Shown in pieces: positions 15,083 to 23,627 of a DNA stretch of 64,000 nucleotides. Numbering within the stretch: position 1 is the first letter of the stretch; the number at the start of each line of letters is the position of its first letter. The DNA is taken from contig NZ_RAPS01000001.1 in NCBI RefSeq assembly GCF_003610255.1, positions 4,650,001-4,714,000 of the forward strand, written 5' to 3'. This DNA comes from Streptomyces sp. TLI_171. GTDB lineage: Bacteria > Actinomycetota > Actinomycetes > Streptomycetales > Streptomycetaceae. The position numbers and the translations under genes are program-made. Under the pieces are notes generated by a model. The model was not told the DNA's origin and made no database searches. It saw only the letters and a program-made list of their open reading frames with translations.

Positions 15083-18061
15083 CTACGGCGCAGGGGGAGA
15101 AGAAGGGGAAGGCTCGGTGTGCCGCGAAGCGATGAGGTCCTGTACCGGCTGGGCCTCGGGCACACCGAGCCGCGTGAACACCGACAGCGCTTCCCGGAGA
15201 CACGCCAGCCCGCGCGAGGGCTGCCCCAACTCCAGGAGCGCCTCACCGAGCGCCGCGTTCGCCAGGCCCTGGCAGTACGCGGCATCGATCTCCTGGGCGA
15301 TGGACAGCGACTCCTCGGCCGCCCGGGCCGCCTCGGCCAACTGGGCCTGGTCCAGCAGGCACGCCGCCAGCCGGGCCAGCGAGTAGCCCTCCCAGAACCG
15401 GTACTGCTGCGCCTCGAACAGGCTGTGCGCCTCCCGCAGCGCGTCCGCCGCCTCCGCGGTCGAACCGGTCGCCCGCAGCACCACGCCCAACTGGTAGAGG
15501 GTGTCCGCCAGACAGGGCGTGTTGCCGCTGACCCGAGCCGCCGCCACGGCCGCCCGCGCCGACTCCACCGCCTCCGCGTGCCGGCCCAGCCCGACGTACG
15601 CCCGCGCCATGTTGGCGAGCAGCCGGGCCTCGCCGATCGGGGCGCCCAGCCGGCGCAGCAGCGAGTACGCCTCCTGGTAGAACGGCAGCGCCTCGGCCGG
15701 CCGGCCGGCCAGCACCAGGACGATGGCCAGTTCGTTGGCCACCGAGCTGCGCAACTGCGTCGGGTCCTCGGCGGGCTGCAGTTCCAGGCTGCGGCGCAGC
15801 GCCGTCTCCGCGTCCGACAGCCCGCCCGCCATCTGGTGCAGGTGTCCCTCGGCGTACCGCAGGCGGGCCAGCGCCCCGGTGTCGACGTGCTGCTCCGCGG
15901 TGGCCAGGGCGGCGGCCAGCGCGGCGCGCACCCGGGGCACCAGGGTCGGGTCCTCGACCAGCGAACGGAGCATCAGCACCAGGTCGACGGCGGGCCGCAG
16001 CAGCACCATGGAGTCCCGCACACCCGCCTCGATGCCGCTGAGCAGGAGCGAGACCTCCACCCGGAGCCAGTTCCGGGCGGTGGCGCTGTCCGGCATCGGA
16101 ATGCCGGGCACCGCCGGAACGTGCAGCAACTCCGCCTGCCGGTCGTCCGGTTCGATGACCACGGCGGCGTTCTGGATGGTGGCGGTCAGCAGGTCCAGCA
16201 GCCGCAGCAGGGCGGCCTGCTGCTCCGCCGCGTCGGCCAGCTTGGCGTTCTGCCGCTGCGCGTACAGGCGCAGCAGGTCGTGGTAGCGGTACCGGCCGGG
16301 GGTGAAGCACTCCAGCATGTTCGCCTCGACCAGCGCTTCGGCGAGGTCCTCGGCCTCCTGTTCGGCGGTGCCGAGCAGCGCCGCGACGGCCGCCAGCGGC
16401 AGGTCGGGCGAGTCGACCACCGAGAGCAGCCGGAACGCGCGGGCCTCCTCCGGCCGGAGCTGGGCGTAACCGAGCCCCAGGGTGGTCTCCACGGCGAGGT
16501 TGCCGAGCTGGAGCTCCTGGAGCCGGTTGCGCTGGTCCGCTAACCGCCGGGCGAGGTCGGAGACGCTCCAGCGCGGACGGCTGGCCAGCCGGGCCGCGGC
16601 GATCCTGACCGCCAGCGGCAGGAACCCGCAGGCGGTGACCACCTGCAGCGCGGCCTCGGGTTCGGCGGCCACCCGCTCCACGCCGACGATCGCGGAGAAC
16701 AGCGCCAGCGCCTCGTCCGGGGTCAGCTCCTCGATGTCCACCAGGTGCGCGCCGGGGATCTCGGCCAGCCGGGAGCGGCTGGTCACCATCACGGCGTTCC
16801 CCGAGACGCCCGGGATGAGCGGCCTCAACTGCTGGGCGTCGCGGGCGTTGTCGAGCAGGATCAGCATCCGCTTGTCCGCCAGCAGCGAGCGGTACAGCGC
16901 GGCGCGCTGGTCCAGCGAGTCGGGGGCCTCGGGCGTGCCGAGCGCGTGCAGGAAGTCGCCGAGCACCACGGCCGGGTCGGCCGGGGACGCACCGGCGCCG
17001 CGCAGGTCCACGTACAGCTGGCCGTCCGGGAAGTCCGGCCGCAGCGAGTGCGCCACGTGCACCGCCAGGGTGGTCTTGCCGACGCCGCCGATGCCGGCCA
17101 GCGAGGTCACCACCACGGCTTGGCCGGAACCCGCCCTCAGCACGTCCCGAAGTTCGTTGACAACTTTGCTGCGGCCACTGAAGTCCGAAACGTCGGCCGG
17201 GAGTTGGGCGGGCGGGACGAAGGTTGCGGCGTCCTCCGCGCCGGGCTTGGCCGGCGCGCCGAGGGCCGCCATCAGCTCGGGGTCGCCGGCCAGGATCCGG
17301 GCGTGCATCGCCGACAGACCGCCGCCGGGCTCCACGCCCAGCTCCTCGATCAGCAGTTTGCGGGTGTCCGCGTACACACCGAGCGACTCGGCCTGCCGGC
17401 CGCTGCGGTACAGCGCCAGCATCAGCAGCTCGCGCAGCCGCTCCCGCAGCGGGTGGGCCGCGGACAGCGAGTTCAGCTCGGAGACCACGTCCGCGTGCAG
17501 GCCGATCTCCAGCGCCATCGCGCAGCGCTCCTCGGCCACCGCGAGCCGGCGCTCCGTCAACCGGCTGCGCTGGGACTCCGCGTACGGCCCGGGGACCCCG
17601 GGCAGCGGACGCCCCCGCCACAGGTCGAGCGCCGCCACCAAGCCGTCGTGGGCGGATCGGAATCCACCGTCGGCCCGGGCGCCGGCGGCCTCGCCGACCC
17701 GCTGCTCGAACACGGCCAGGTCCAGCGCCTCGGCCGGAACCCGCAGCGCGTAGCCGTCACTGACCGAGACCAGGACCTCGGAGGGCTTGCGGACCGCACG
17801 GTTGGGCTCCAGCACCGATCGAAGGCGGGAGATGTAGGTGCGCAGGGCGGCGACCGCCTGCGGCGGGGTGCGGTCGCCCCAAATGCCGTCCACCAGGTCG
17901 TCGGTGGTCACCGGTCGGCCCTCGCTGAGCAACAGTGCGACCAGCACCGCCTGTTGCTGGGGCGACCCGAGGGCCAGCTGCGTATCGCCACGCCAGGCCT
18001 GGACTGGGCCGAGCACTTGGAAGCGCAGCGCCTCGGCGGAGCGCGTGCTCTGAAGCTCCAT
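15083..18061 (-). CDS. AfsR-type SARP regulator (BTAD, NB-ARC, TPR), TTA-containing
   Basis: A 992-residue regulator in the order: OmpR-like winged-helix DNA-binding domain (about 10-100, RFQVLGPVQAWRG to RTYISRLRSVLE); bacterial transcriptional activation domain (about 105-255); STAND NB-ARC ATPase (P-loop GIGGVGKTT with Lys329, Walker B MLILLDNA); then winged-helix and tetratricopeptide repeats to the end. Such proteins activate antibiotic or developmental genes from heptad repeats. Leu507 is encoded by TTA (16541-16543), a codon read by the bldA tRNA in streptomycetes, so translation may be growth-phase dependent. No recognisable antibiotic cluster adjoins. The only neighbour is the divergent 70-residue peptide gene. 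Confidence 0.93.
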   Translation of the reverse strand: MELQSTRSAEALRFQVLGPVQAWRGDTQLALGSPQQQAVLVALLLSEGRPVTTDDLVDGIWGDRTPPQAVAALRTYISRLRSVLEPNRAVRKPSEVLVSVSDGYALRVPAEALDLAVFEQRVGEAAGARADGGFRSAHDGLVAALDLWRGRPLPGVPGPYAESQRSRLTERRLAVAEERCAMALEIGLHADVVSELNSLSAAHPLRERLRELLMLALYRSGRQAESLGVYADTRKLLIEELGVEPGGGLSAMHARILAGDPELMAALGAPAKPGAEDAATFVPPAQLPADVSDFSGRSKVVNELRDVLRAGSGQAVVVTSLAGIGGVGKTTLAVHVAHSLRPDFPDGQLYVDLRGAGASPADPAVVLGDFLHALGTPEAPDSLDQRAALYRSLLADKRMLILLDNARDAQQLRPLIPGVSGNAVMVTSRSRLAEIPGAHLVDIEELTPDEALALFSAIVGVERVAAEPEAALQVVTACGFLPLAVRIAAARLASRPRWSVSDLARRLADQRNRLQELQLGNLAVETTLGLGYAQLRPEEARAFRLLSVVDSPDLPLAAVAALLGTAEQEAEDLAEALVEANMLECFTPGRYRYHDLLRLYAQRQNAKLADAAEQQAALLRLLDLLTATIQNAAVVIEPDDRQAELLHVPAVPGIPMPDSATARNWLRVEVSLLLSGIEAGVRDSMVLLRPAVDLVLMLRSLVEDPTLVPRVRAALAAALATAEQHVDTGALARLRYAEGHLHQMAGGLSDAETALRRSLELQPAEDPTQLRSSVANELAIVLVLAGRPAEALPFYQEAYSLLRRLGAPIGEARLLANMARAYVGLGRHAEAVESARAAVAAARVSGNTPCLADTLYQLGVVLRATGSTAEAADALREAHSLFEAQQYRFWEGYSLARLAACLLDQAQLAEAARAAEESLSIAQEIDAAYCQGLANAALGEALLELGQPSRGLACLREALSVFTRLGVPEAQPVQDLIASRHTEPSPSSPPAP

Positions 18062-18271
18062 GTCCTCCCCTGTGGCCGATGTACCGTCTGCTTCCCACGC
18101 TGATACCCGTCGTGTGGGTGCGTCAGCTTATGAGGCAGCACGCAAACGTCCACCAAGCGGATGCGCGGTGGGGCGTTTATAAGACATTTAGCGTCGCCTA
18201 CGATACTGGCCGCGCGCCCGGGGAGAGTCGACCGGGTGATCACACCCCTCAGTTGAAAGGCGGCCCACCCC
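18062..18271. promoter_or_regulatory. Divergent promoter region, SARP gene / small peptide gene
   Basis: 210 bp with an unusually AT-rich core at 18168-18206, including a TACGAT -10 candidate at 18199-18204 facing the small peptide gene. A shared control region is likely from the divergent arrangement, but no SARP heptad repeats were recognised. Confidence 0.45.
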
Positions 18272-18484
18272 ATGGCCGACGAGACCACCCCTGCGGCCCC
18301 CGCGGCCGAGCAGACCCCGGCCCCGGTCGAGCACACCGCCGCACCGGCCGACCCCAACTCGATCGAGCAGGCCCTGGAGGTGCTGGCCGAGGAGCCCGCC
18401 CCGGCCACCGAGCAGCCTGCGGCCGGCGACCCGAAGACCGACGAGGTCTTCGAGCCGCTCGGCTCCATCGGCAGCTGCCCCTGA
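18272..18484 (+). CDS. Small acidic Ala/Pro-rich peptide ending in GSCP, function unknown
   Basis: A 70-residue product with no signal peptide or membrane segment. Residues 1-28 are Ala/Pro/Thr/Glu-rich and disordered, 29-42 (PNSIEQALEVLAEE) look like one amphipathic helix, and the tail is KTDEVFEPLGSIGSCP with a single Cys at 69. GAAAGG about 12 bases before the ATG, high third-position GC and a strong terminator just after the stop support a real gene. It is divergent from the AfsR-type regulator. A helix-containing acidic leader with a short Ser/Cys tail is reminiscent of RiPP precursors, but no modifying enzyme is adjacent. It is not recognised as any known family. Confidence 0.65.
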   Translation: MADETTPAAPAAEQTPAPVEHTAAPADPNSIEQALEVLAEEPAPATEQPAAGDPKTDEVFEPLGSIGSCP

Positions 18485-18493
18485 TCCGCGACA

Positions 18494-18527
18494 CGAAAGC
18501 CCCGGCCCTCACCGGCCGGGGCTTTCG
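18494..18527. terminator. Bidirectional terminator, small peptide gene / fumarase
   Basis: A perfect 14-bp stem (18494-18507 with 18514-18527) with a 6-base loop between convergent genes. Confidence 0.85.
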
Positions 18528-18539
18528 CACGTCACGGCG

Positions 18540-20201
18540 TCACTGCGCCGAGCGCACCCGCAGGTTGGTGATCAGCGGGCCGTCGGTCACCTCGGCGAAG
18601 AAGTCGTTGCCCTTGTCGTCCACCACGATGAACGCCGGGAAGTCCTCGACCTCGATCCGCCAGACCGCCTCCATGCCGAGCTCCGGGTACTCCAGCACCT
18701 CGACCTTCTTGATGCAGTCCTGCGCCAGGCGGGCCGCCGGGCCGCCGATCGAGCCCAGGTAGAAGCCGCCGTGCTCGTTGCACGCCTTGGTGACCTGCTT
18801 GGAGCGGTTGCCCTTGGCCAGCATCACCATCGAGCCGCCGGCCGCCTGGAACTGGTCGACGTAGGAGTCCATCCGGCCGGCCGTGGTCGGGCCGAACGAG
18901 CCGGACGCGTAGCCCTCGGGGGTCTTCGCCGGGCCCGCGTAGTAGACGGGGTGGTCCTTCAGGTACTGCGGCATGCCCTGGCCGGCGTCGAGGCGTTCCT
19001 TGATCTTGGCGTGGGCGATGTCGCGGGCCACCACCAGGGTGCCGGTGAGCGAGAGCCGGGTCTTCACCGGGTACTTGGACAGCTCGGCGCGGACCTCGGC
19101 CATCGGCCGGTTCAGGTCGATCCGGACCACGTCGTCGTTCAGGTGCTCGTCGGTGGTCTCCGGCAGGTACTTGGCGGGGTCGGTCTCCAACTGCTCCAGG
19201 AAGACGCCCTCGGCGGTGATCTTGCCGAGCGCCTGGCGGTCCGCCGAGCAGGACACCGCCATCGCGACCGGCAGCGAGGCGCCGTGCCGCGGCAGCCGGA
19301 TCACCCGCACGTCGTGGCAGAAGTACTTGCCGCCGAACTGGGCGCCGATGCCGATCTTCTGGGTCAGCTCGAAGACCTTCTGCTCCAGCTCCAGGTCGCG
19401 GAAGCCGTGCCCGGTCTTCGCGTCGCCGCCGGTCGGCAGGTTGTCCAGGTAGTGCGCGGACGCGTACTTCGCGGTCTTCAGCGCGAACTCCGCGCTGGTG
19501 CCGCCGACCACGATCGCCAGGTGGTACGGCGGGCAGGCCGCGGTGCCCAGCGAGCGGATCTTCTGCTCCAGGAAGGAGAGCATCGACGACTCGTTCAGGA
19601 TCGCCTTGGTCTCCTGGTACAGGTACGACTTGTTCGCCGAGCCGCCGCCCTTCGCCATGAACAGGAACTTGTAGGCGTCCCCGTCGGTGGCGTACAGCTC
19701 GATCTGGGCCGGCAGGTTGTTGCCGGTGTTCCGCTCGTCCCACATGGTCACCGGCGCCATCTGCGAGTAGCGCAGGTTCAGCTTGGTGTACGCGTCGAAC
19801 ACGCCGCGGGCGATCGCCGACTCGTCCGCGCCGGAGGTCACCACGTGCTGGCCGCGCTTGCCCATCACGATCGCGGTGCCGGTGTCCTGGCACATCGGCA
19901 GGATGCCGCCCGCCGAGATGTTCACGTTCTTCAGCAGGTCCAGTGCCACGAAGCGGTCGTTCGGGCTGGCCTCCGGGTCGTCCAGGATCCGCCGCAGCTG
20001 CGCCAGGTGGGCCGGGCGCAGGTAGTGCGAGATGTCGTGCATCGCCTCGGCGGTGAGCAGCCGCAGTGCCTCCGGCTCGACCTGCAGGAAGGTCCGACCG
20101 CCGGCCTCGAAGGTCGAGACGCCCTCGGAGGTGAGCTTGCGGTACGGCGTGGTGTCCGAACCGAGCGGGAGCAGGTCGCGGTAGGCGAACTCTGGAGCCA
20201 T
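18540..20201 (-). CDS. Class I (iron-sulfur) fumarate hydratase
   Basis: A 553-residue enzyme interconverting fumarate and L-malate in the TCA cycle. Three cysteines at 104 (PMCQDTGT), 223 (AACPPYHLA) and 318 (VSCSADR) fit the [4Fe-4S] ligands of E. coli FumA (Cys105, Cys224, Cys318). The N-terminal alpha domain and C-terminal beta domain (GPTTAGRMDSYVDQF) are both complete. The ATG start has a GGAGA-type site about 9 bases upstream. The cluster makes the enzyme oxygen-sensitive. Many streptomycetes also keep a class II enzyme, which is not in this window. Confidence 0.96.
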   Translation of the reverse strand: MAPEFAYRDLLPLGSDTTPYRKLTSEGVSTFEAGGRTFLQVEPEALRLLTAEAMHDISHYLRPAHLAQLRRILDDPEASPNDRFVALDLLKNVNISAGGILPMCQDTGTAIVMGKRGQHVVTSGADESAIARGVFDAYTKLNLRYSQMAPVTMWDERNTGNNLPAQIELYATDGDAYKFLFMAKGGGSANKSYLYQETKAILNESSMLSFLEQKIRSLGTAACPPYHLAIVVGGTSAEFALKTAKYASAHYLDNLPTGGDAKTGHGFRDLELEQKVFELTQKIGIGAQFGGKYFCHDVRVIRLPRHGASLPVAMAVSCSADRQALGKITAEGVFLEQLETDPAKYLPETTDEHLNDDVVRIDLNRPMAEVRAELSKYPVKTRLSLTGTLVVARDIAHAKIKERLDAGQGMPQYLKDHPVYYAGPAKTPEGYASGSFGPTTAGRMDSYVDQFQAAGGSMVMLAKGNRSKQVTKACNEHGGFYLGSIGGPAARLAQDCIKKVEVLEYPELGMEAVWRIEVEDFPAFIVVDDKGNDFFAEVTDGPLITNLRVRSAQ

Positions 20202-20350
20202 GGGGGAGATCCTTCAGTTCTTTCGGCATCGTCGACGAGGCACCCTCCAGGTTAGGCGCACCGGATCGGCCCGCGGCGCTCAGGTCGGCCTGCGTGACCG
20301 GGGTCACGCGCATTGCGTCGAACCGGCGTTCGGGCCGCGGTCGGGCTCGC

Positions 20351-20356
20351 TAGGCT
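20351..20356 (+). promoter_or_regulatory. -10 element of a probable leaderless transcript
   Basis: TAGGCT lies seven bases before the GTG start at 20364, which places transcription initiation at or within a base or two of the start codon. No ribosome-binding sequence fits between. Confidence 0.55.
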
Positions 20357-20363
20357 TTGTGAC

Positions 20364-21092
20364 GTGGACAACTCTCCCGCGCAGGAACCGCAGGGCGCGC
20401 AGCCCGCCCCGCTGCTGAAGAAGGAGCCCGCACCGGCTCCCGTCACCGACCTGGCCGCCGAGCTCCGGGCCTCCGACGCCGACCGCGAGCGCATCGCCGA
20501 ACTGCTGCGCGACGCCTACGCGGAGGGCCGGCTCACCGTCGACGAGCACGCCGAACGGATCGAAGCCGCCTACACCGCCCGCACCTTCGGCGAGCTGGAG
20601 CCGCTCACCCGCGACCTGCCCAGCCACCCGGGGCCGATCCGGCACAACCTCAGCAAGCCCCCGCTGGACGCTCCGGGTCCCGCCCCGAAGCCCGCCCTGC
20701 CGCCGGCCCGGGCCGAAGCGCCCACCATGGTCGCGGTGTTCGGCGGCGCCGCCCGCAAGGGCCGCTGGCGGGTCGGCTCCCACCTGAAGGCCGTCGCGGT
20801 GTTCGGCGGCGTCGAGATCGACCTCACCGACGCGGTCTTCGAGTCCCCCGAGGTGGTCATCGAGGTGATCGCGGTGTTCGGCGGCGTGGAGGTGCGGGTC
20901 CCCGAGAACGTCAGCCTGCACGGCGGCGGCACCGGCATCTTCGGCGGCTTCGAGGTCCGCGAGCAGACCTCCGCCGACCCGTACGCGCCCGTGGTGCGGA
21001 TCAAGGGCGCCGCGGTGTTCGGCGGCGTCGAGGCCAAGCCGCGCCGCGGCAAGAAGCTCAAGGAGTGGGTGCGCCGCCAGCTCGACGGCTGA
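20364..21092 (+). CDS. DUF1707 and LiaF-like (VFGG repeat) protein
   Basis: A 242-residue protein with an N-terminal DUF1707 domain (about 28-85, LRASDADRERIAELL... TVDEHAERIEAAYTART) and a Pro-rich linker. The C-terminal domain (about 120-225) has repeated AVFGG units (VAVFGGAAR, VAVFGGVEI, IAVFGGVEV, AAVFGGVEA), the beta-solenoid pattern of LiaF/YvqF envelope-stress proteins. No membrane segment is seen, so it is probably cytoplasmic or peripheral. GTG at 20364 is chosen because the TAGGCT -10 lies right upstream and DUF1707 starts soon after. Role inferred: envelope-stress sensing or regulation. Confidence 0.82.
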   Translation: MDNSPAQEPQGAQPAPLLKKEPAPAPVTDLAAELRASDADRERIAELLRDAYAEGRLTVDEHAERIEAAYTARTFGELEPLTRDLPSHPGPIRHNLSKPPLDAPGPAPKPALPPARAEAPTMVAVFGGAARKGRWRVGSHLKAVAVFGGVEIDLTDAVFESPEVVIEVIAVFGGVEVRVPENVSLHGGGTGIFGGFEVREQTSADPYAPVVRIKGAAVFGGVEAKPRRGKKLKEWVRRQLDG

Positions 21093-21357
21093 TCCGGCGG
21101 CCTGCCGTCGCTGACCTGCGGGGATCCGACGGGGCGTCAACTGGCTTGGCGGCACTCGACGTTGTCCCGAGTGCAGGCTGTAGTCGGTTGCGTGCGGTGT
21201 GCATGAATCCCGGGGCGGCGGGGTAGTCCACACCCACAGCGTTCCCTGTACGGCTGTGACCCCGCGGGTCGGCGACGGCGCCACGGCGAGGGAGCACGGG
21301 GCAGTCGGGCAGGAGACGACACCGTCCCCGAGCCTTTGAGCCTGGTCAGGAGTTACC

Positions 21358-21720
21358 GTGCTGCATCCGATCGAGTCCAGCGCCTCCGCCGCCGCCCGCC
21401 GCCCGGCGGCCGCACCGGAGCCGGACGACAACCCCTGGCACACCTCCGCCGCCTGCCGCAGCGACGAGGCCGGCCTGTTCTTCGCGCCGTCCAAGGAGCC
21501 CACCGCCGCCCGGCTCTCCCGCGAGGAACACGCCAAGCGCGTCTGCGCCCGCTGCCCGGTCCTCCTCGAATGCCGCGAGCACGCCCTCGCCCAGCCCGAG
21601 CCCTACGGCGTCTGGGGCGGCCTGACCGCCGCCGAACGCCGAGTCGTCCTCACCCGCCGGCGCCGCCGGGAGGCCGAACTCCTCGACCCCAGGCGCCTCC
21701 CCACCCGGATAGCCGGCTGA
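21358..21720 (+). CDS. WhiB-family iron-sulfur transcription factor
   Basis: A 120-residue WhiB-like protein. Four cysteines at 33, 63, 66 and 72 form the C-x29-CxxC-x5-C ligand set for a [4Fe-4S] cluster. GVWGG (84-88) is the family turn, followed by a basic tail (RRRRREAELL) for DNA contact. WhiB-like proteins work with the principal sigma factor in development, redox response or antibiotic resistance. The GTG start has AGGAG six bases upstream. Position beside glpX and the DUF1707 gene matches the WblI-type locus I recall from Streptomyces; that name is not certain. Confidence 0.92.
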   Translation: MLHPIESSASAAARRPAAAPEPDDNPWHTSAACRSDEAGLFFAPSKEPTAARLSREEHAKRVCARCPVLLECREHALAQPEPYGVWGGLTAAERRVVLTRRRRREAELLDPRRLPTRIAG

Positions 21721-21734
21721 GCGCGGCAGCAACC

Positions 21735-21768
21735 AGGGGCGCGCGGGGGAGGTCCCCCGCGCGCCCCT
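21735..21768. terminator. Bidirectional terminator, whiB-like gene / glpX
   Basis: A perfect 16-bp GC-rich stem (21735-21750 with 21753-21768) between convergent genes. In the folded hairpin the loop must open beyond the two unpaired bases. Confidence 0.8.
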
Positions 21769-21799
21769 GACGGTTGCTCGGCCCGGTCGCCGAGGTCGC

Positions 21800-22840
21800 T
21801 CAGTCGGCGCGGTCGAACGGGATCGCGCTGTACGCCCGCAGCTTGGAGAGCTTGTGGGTGGCGTGGACCTCGCGGATGGTGCCGCTCTTGGAACGCATCA
21901 CCAGCGAGCTGGTGGTGGCGGTCTCCTGACGGTAGTGGACGCCGCGGAGCAGCTCGCCGTCGGTGATGCCGGTGGCCACGAAGAACACGTTCTCGCCGGT
22001 GACCAGGTCGTCGGTGGTGAGCACCCGGTCCAGGTCGTGGCCGGCGTCCAGCGCCTTCTGCCGCTCGGCGTCGTCCTTGGGCCACAGCCGGCCCTGGATC
22101 ACGCCGCCCATGCACTTCATCGCGCAGGCGGCGATGATGCCCTCCGGGGTGCCGCCGATGCCCATCAGCAGGTCCACGCCGGTGCCTTCGCGGGCGGCCA
22201 TGATGGCGCCGGCCACGTCGCCGTCGGAGATGTACTTGACGCGCGCACCGGCCTCGCGGATGTCCCGGACCAGGCCCTCGTGGCGCGGCCGGTCCAGGAC
22301 CACCACGGTGACGTCCTGGACGGCGATGCCCTTGGCCTTGGCGACCCGGCGGATGTTCACGGCGGTCGGGGCGGTGATGTCGACGAACTCGGCGGCCTCC
22401 GGACCGGCCACCAGCTTGTCCATGTAGAACACGGCGCTGGGGTCGAACATGGTGCCGCGGTCGGCCACCGCCAGCACGGCCACGGCGTTGTTCATGCCCT
22501 TGGCGGTGAGCGTGGTGCCGTCCACCGGGTCGACGGCGACGTCGCACTCGGCGCCGGTGCCGTCGCCGACCCGCTCGCCGTTGTAGAGCATCGGGGCTTC
22601 GTCCTTCTCGCCCTCGCCGATGACGACGACGCCGTTCATCGACACGGTGGAGACCAGGGTGCGCATCGCCTTCACGGCGGCGCCGTCGGCGCCGTTCTTG
22701 TCGCCGCGGCCGACCCAGCGGCCGGCCGCCATGGCGGCGGCCTCGGTGACCCGGACCAGTTCGAGGGCGAGGTTGCGGTCCGGCGCTTCGGGCGCGACCT
22801 CGAGGGCGGAGGGGAGGTGGTGCGGGTACTGCGTGGTCAT
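21800..22840 (-). CDS. glpX: Class II fructose-1,6-bisphosphatase
   Basis: A 346-residue GlpX enzyme hydrolysing fructose-1,6-bisphosphate to fructose-6-phosphate, the committed step of gluconeogenesis. Metal and phosphate motifs seen: GRGDKNGADGAAV, VVIGEGEKDEAPML, and DVAVDPVDGTT, the Li-sensitive phosphatase signature. LLMGIGGTPEGIIAACAMKC lies toward the C-terminus. Length is normal. This is the usual gluconeogenic FBPase of actinobacteria. Confidence 0.96.
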   Translation of the reverse strand: MTTQYPHHLPSALEVAPEAPDRNLALELVRVTEAAAMAAGRWVGRGDKNGADGAAVKAMRTLVSTVSMNGVVVIGEGEKDEAPMLYNGERVGDGTGAECDVAVDPVDGTTLTAKGMNNAVAVLAVADRGTMFDPSAVFYMDKLVAGPEAAEFVDITAPTAVNIRRVAKAKGIAVQDVTVVVLDRPRHEGLVRDIREAGARVKYISDGDVAGAIMAAREGTGVDLLMGIGGTPEGIIAACAMKCMGGVIQGRLWPKDDAERQKALDAGHDLDRVLTTDDLVTGENVFFVATGITDGELLRGVHYRQETATTSSLVMRSKSGTIREVHATHKLSKLRAYSAIPFDRAD

Positions 22841-23011
22841 CGTCGTTACCTCTCTGTACGCGACGGCCAGTCAGCGCCGGGCCACGGAGGGCCACCGGCG
22901 CTGCGATGAGGGTTGCTGCGATCGTATCGGCAGGTGGAACGGGTGTCTGTGGCGCACTCCTCGCGCACGGCGGCGGGGGTGCCGGTGGCGGGCCGCGGGA
23001 TAAGCGCCGCC

Positions 23012-23017
23012 TACCAT
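23012..23017 (+). promoter_or_regulatory. -10 element of a probable leaderless transcript
   Basis: TACCAT ends six bases before the GTG at 23024, so transcription probably starts at the initiation codon. Confidence 0.5.
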
Positions 23018-23023
23018 GGGCGG

Positions 23024-23554
23024 GTGGCAGGCAACAGCAGCAAGAGGGGCCGTCAGACGGTACGGGACATGGTCCTGTCGATGGCGGCGGTCGGCGTCGT
23101 GGTCGTGATCGGGTACTTCAGCATCCCGAGCGCGGACGGCAACAGCGGCGTCCACCCGGTGACGTACCAGGTGGAGATGGCGTCCGCGAAGCGCGCCGCG
23201 CCGTACCCGCTGCTCGGCCCGGGGACCCTGCCCGCCGGCTGGGTGGCCACCTCGGTGACGTACAGCGGCCACGACCGGAGCGGCCACGCGGCGTGGCACC
23301 TGGGCCTCCACACGGCCTCCGGCCAGTACGCGGCGGTCGAGCAGAGCGACGGCAGGCCCGAGGACGTGGTGGCGCAGAACGTGCCCGGCGGAAAGCCGGA
23401 CGGCGCCTCCACGGTGAACGGCCAGGAGTGGCAGCGGGTGCAGGGCGACCACTACCGGGCGCTGACCCGGCCCGCGGGCAGCACCGGCACCACGGTGCTC
23501 ACCGGCACCGCCTCGTACGAGGAGCTCGCCCAGCTCGCCGCCGCGCTGAACTAG
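23024..23554 (+). CDS. DUF4245 membrane-anchored protein
   Basis: A 176-residue protein with a basic N-terminus (GNSSKRGRQTVRD), one membrane helix (about 15-33, MVLSMAAVGVVVVIGYF) and an extracytoplasmic domain with conserved aromatic positions (YPLLGPGTLPAGW, YSGHDRSGHAAWHLG, EWQRVQGD). This matches DUF4245, a family of unknown function that I recall next to glpX in actinobacteria. The frame is open to 22913, but GTG at 23024 is favoured by the adjacent -10 element and the position of the membrane helix. Role unknown. Confidence 0.8.
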   Translation: MAGNSSKRGRQTVRDMVLSMAAVGVVVVIGYFSIPSADGNSGVHPVTYQVEMASAKRAAPYPLLGPGTLPAGWVATSVTYSGHDRSGHAAWHLGLHTASGQYAAVEQSDGRPEDVVAQNVPGGKPDGASTVNGQEWQRVQGDHYRALTRPAGSTGTTVLTGTASYEELAQLAAALN

Positions 23555-23568
23555 CGTCAGGACACGCG

Positions 23569-23601
23569 GAAGGCCCCCGCCGGGGAACGGCGGGGGCCTT
23601 C
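23569..23601. terminator. Bidirectional terminator, DUF4245 gene / nitroreductase gene
   Basis: A perfect 14-bp stem (23569-23582 with 23588-23601) with a 5-base loop between convergent genes. Confidence 0.85.
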
Positions 23602-23627
23602 GCTGTGACGCGGGCCGGCGAACCGGA

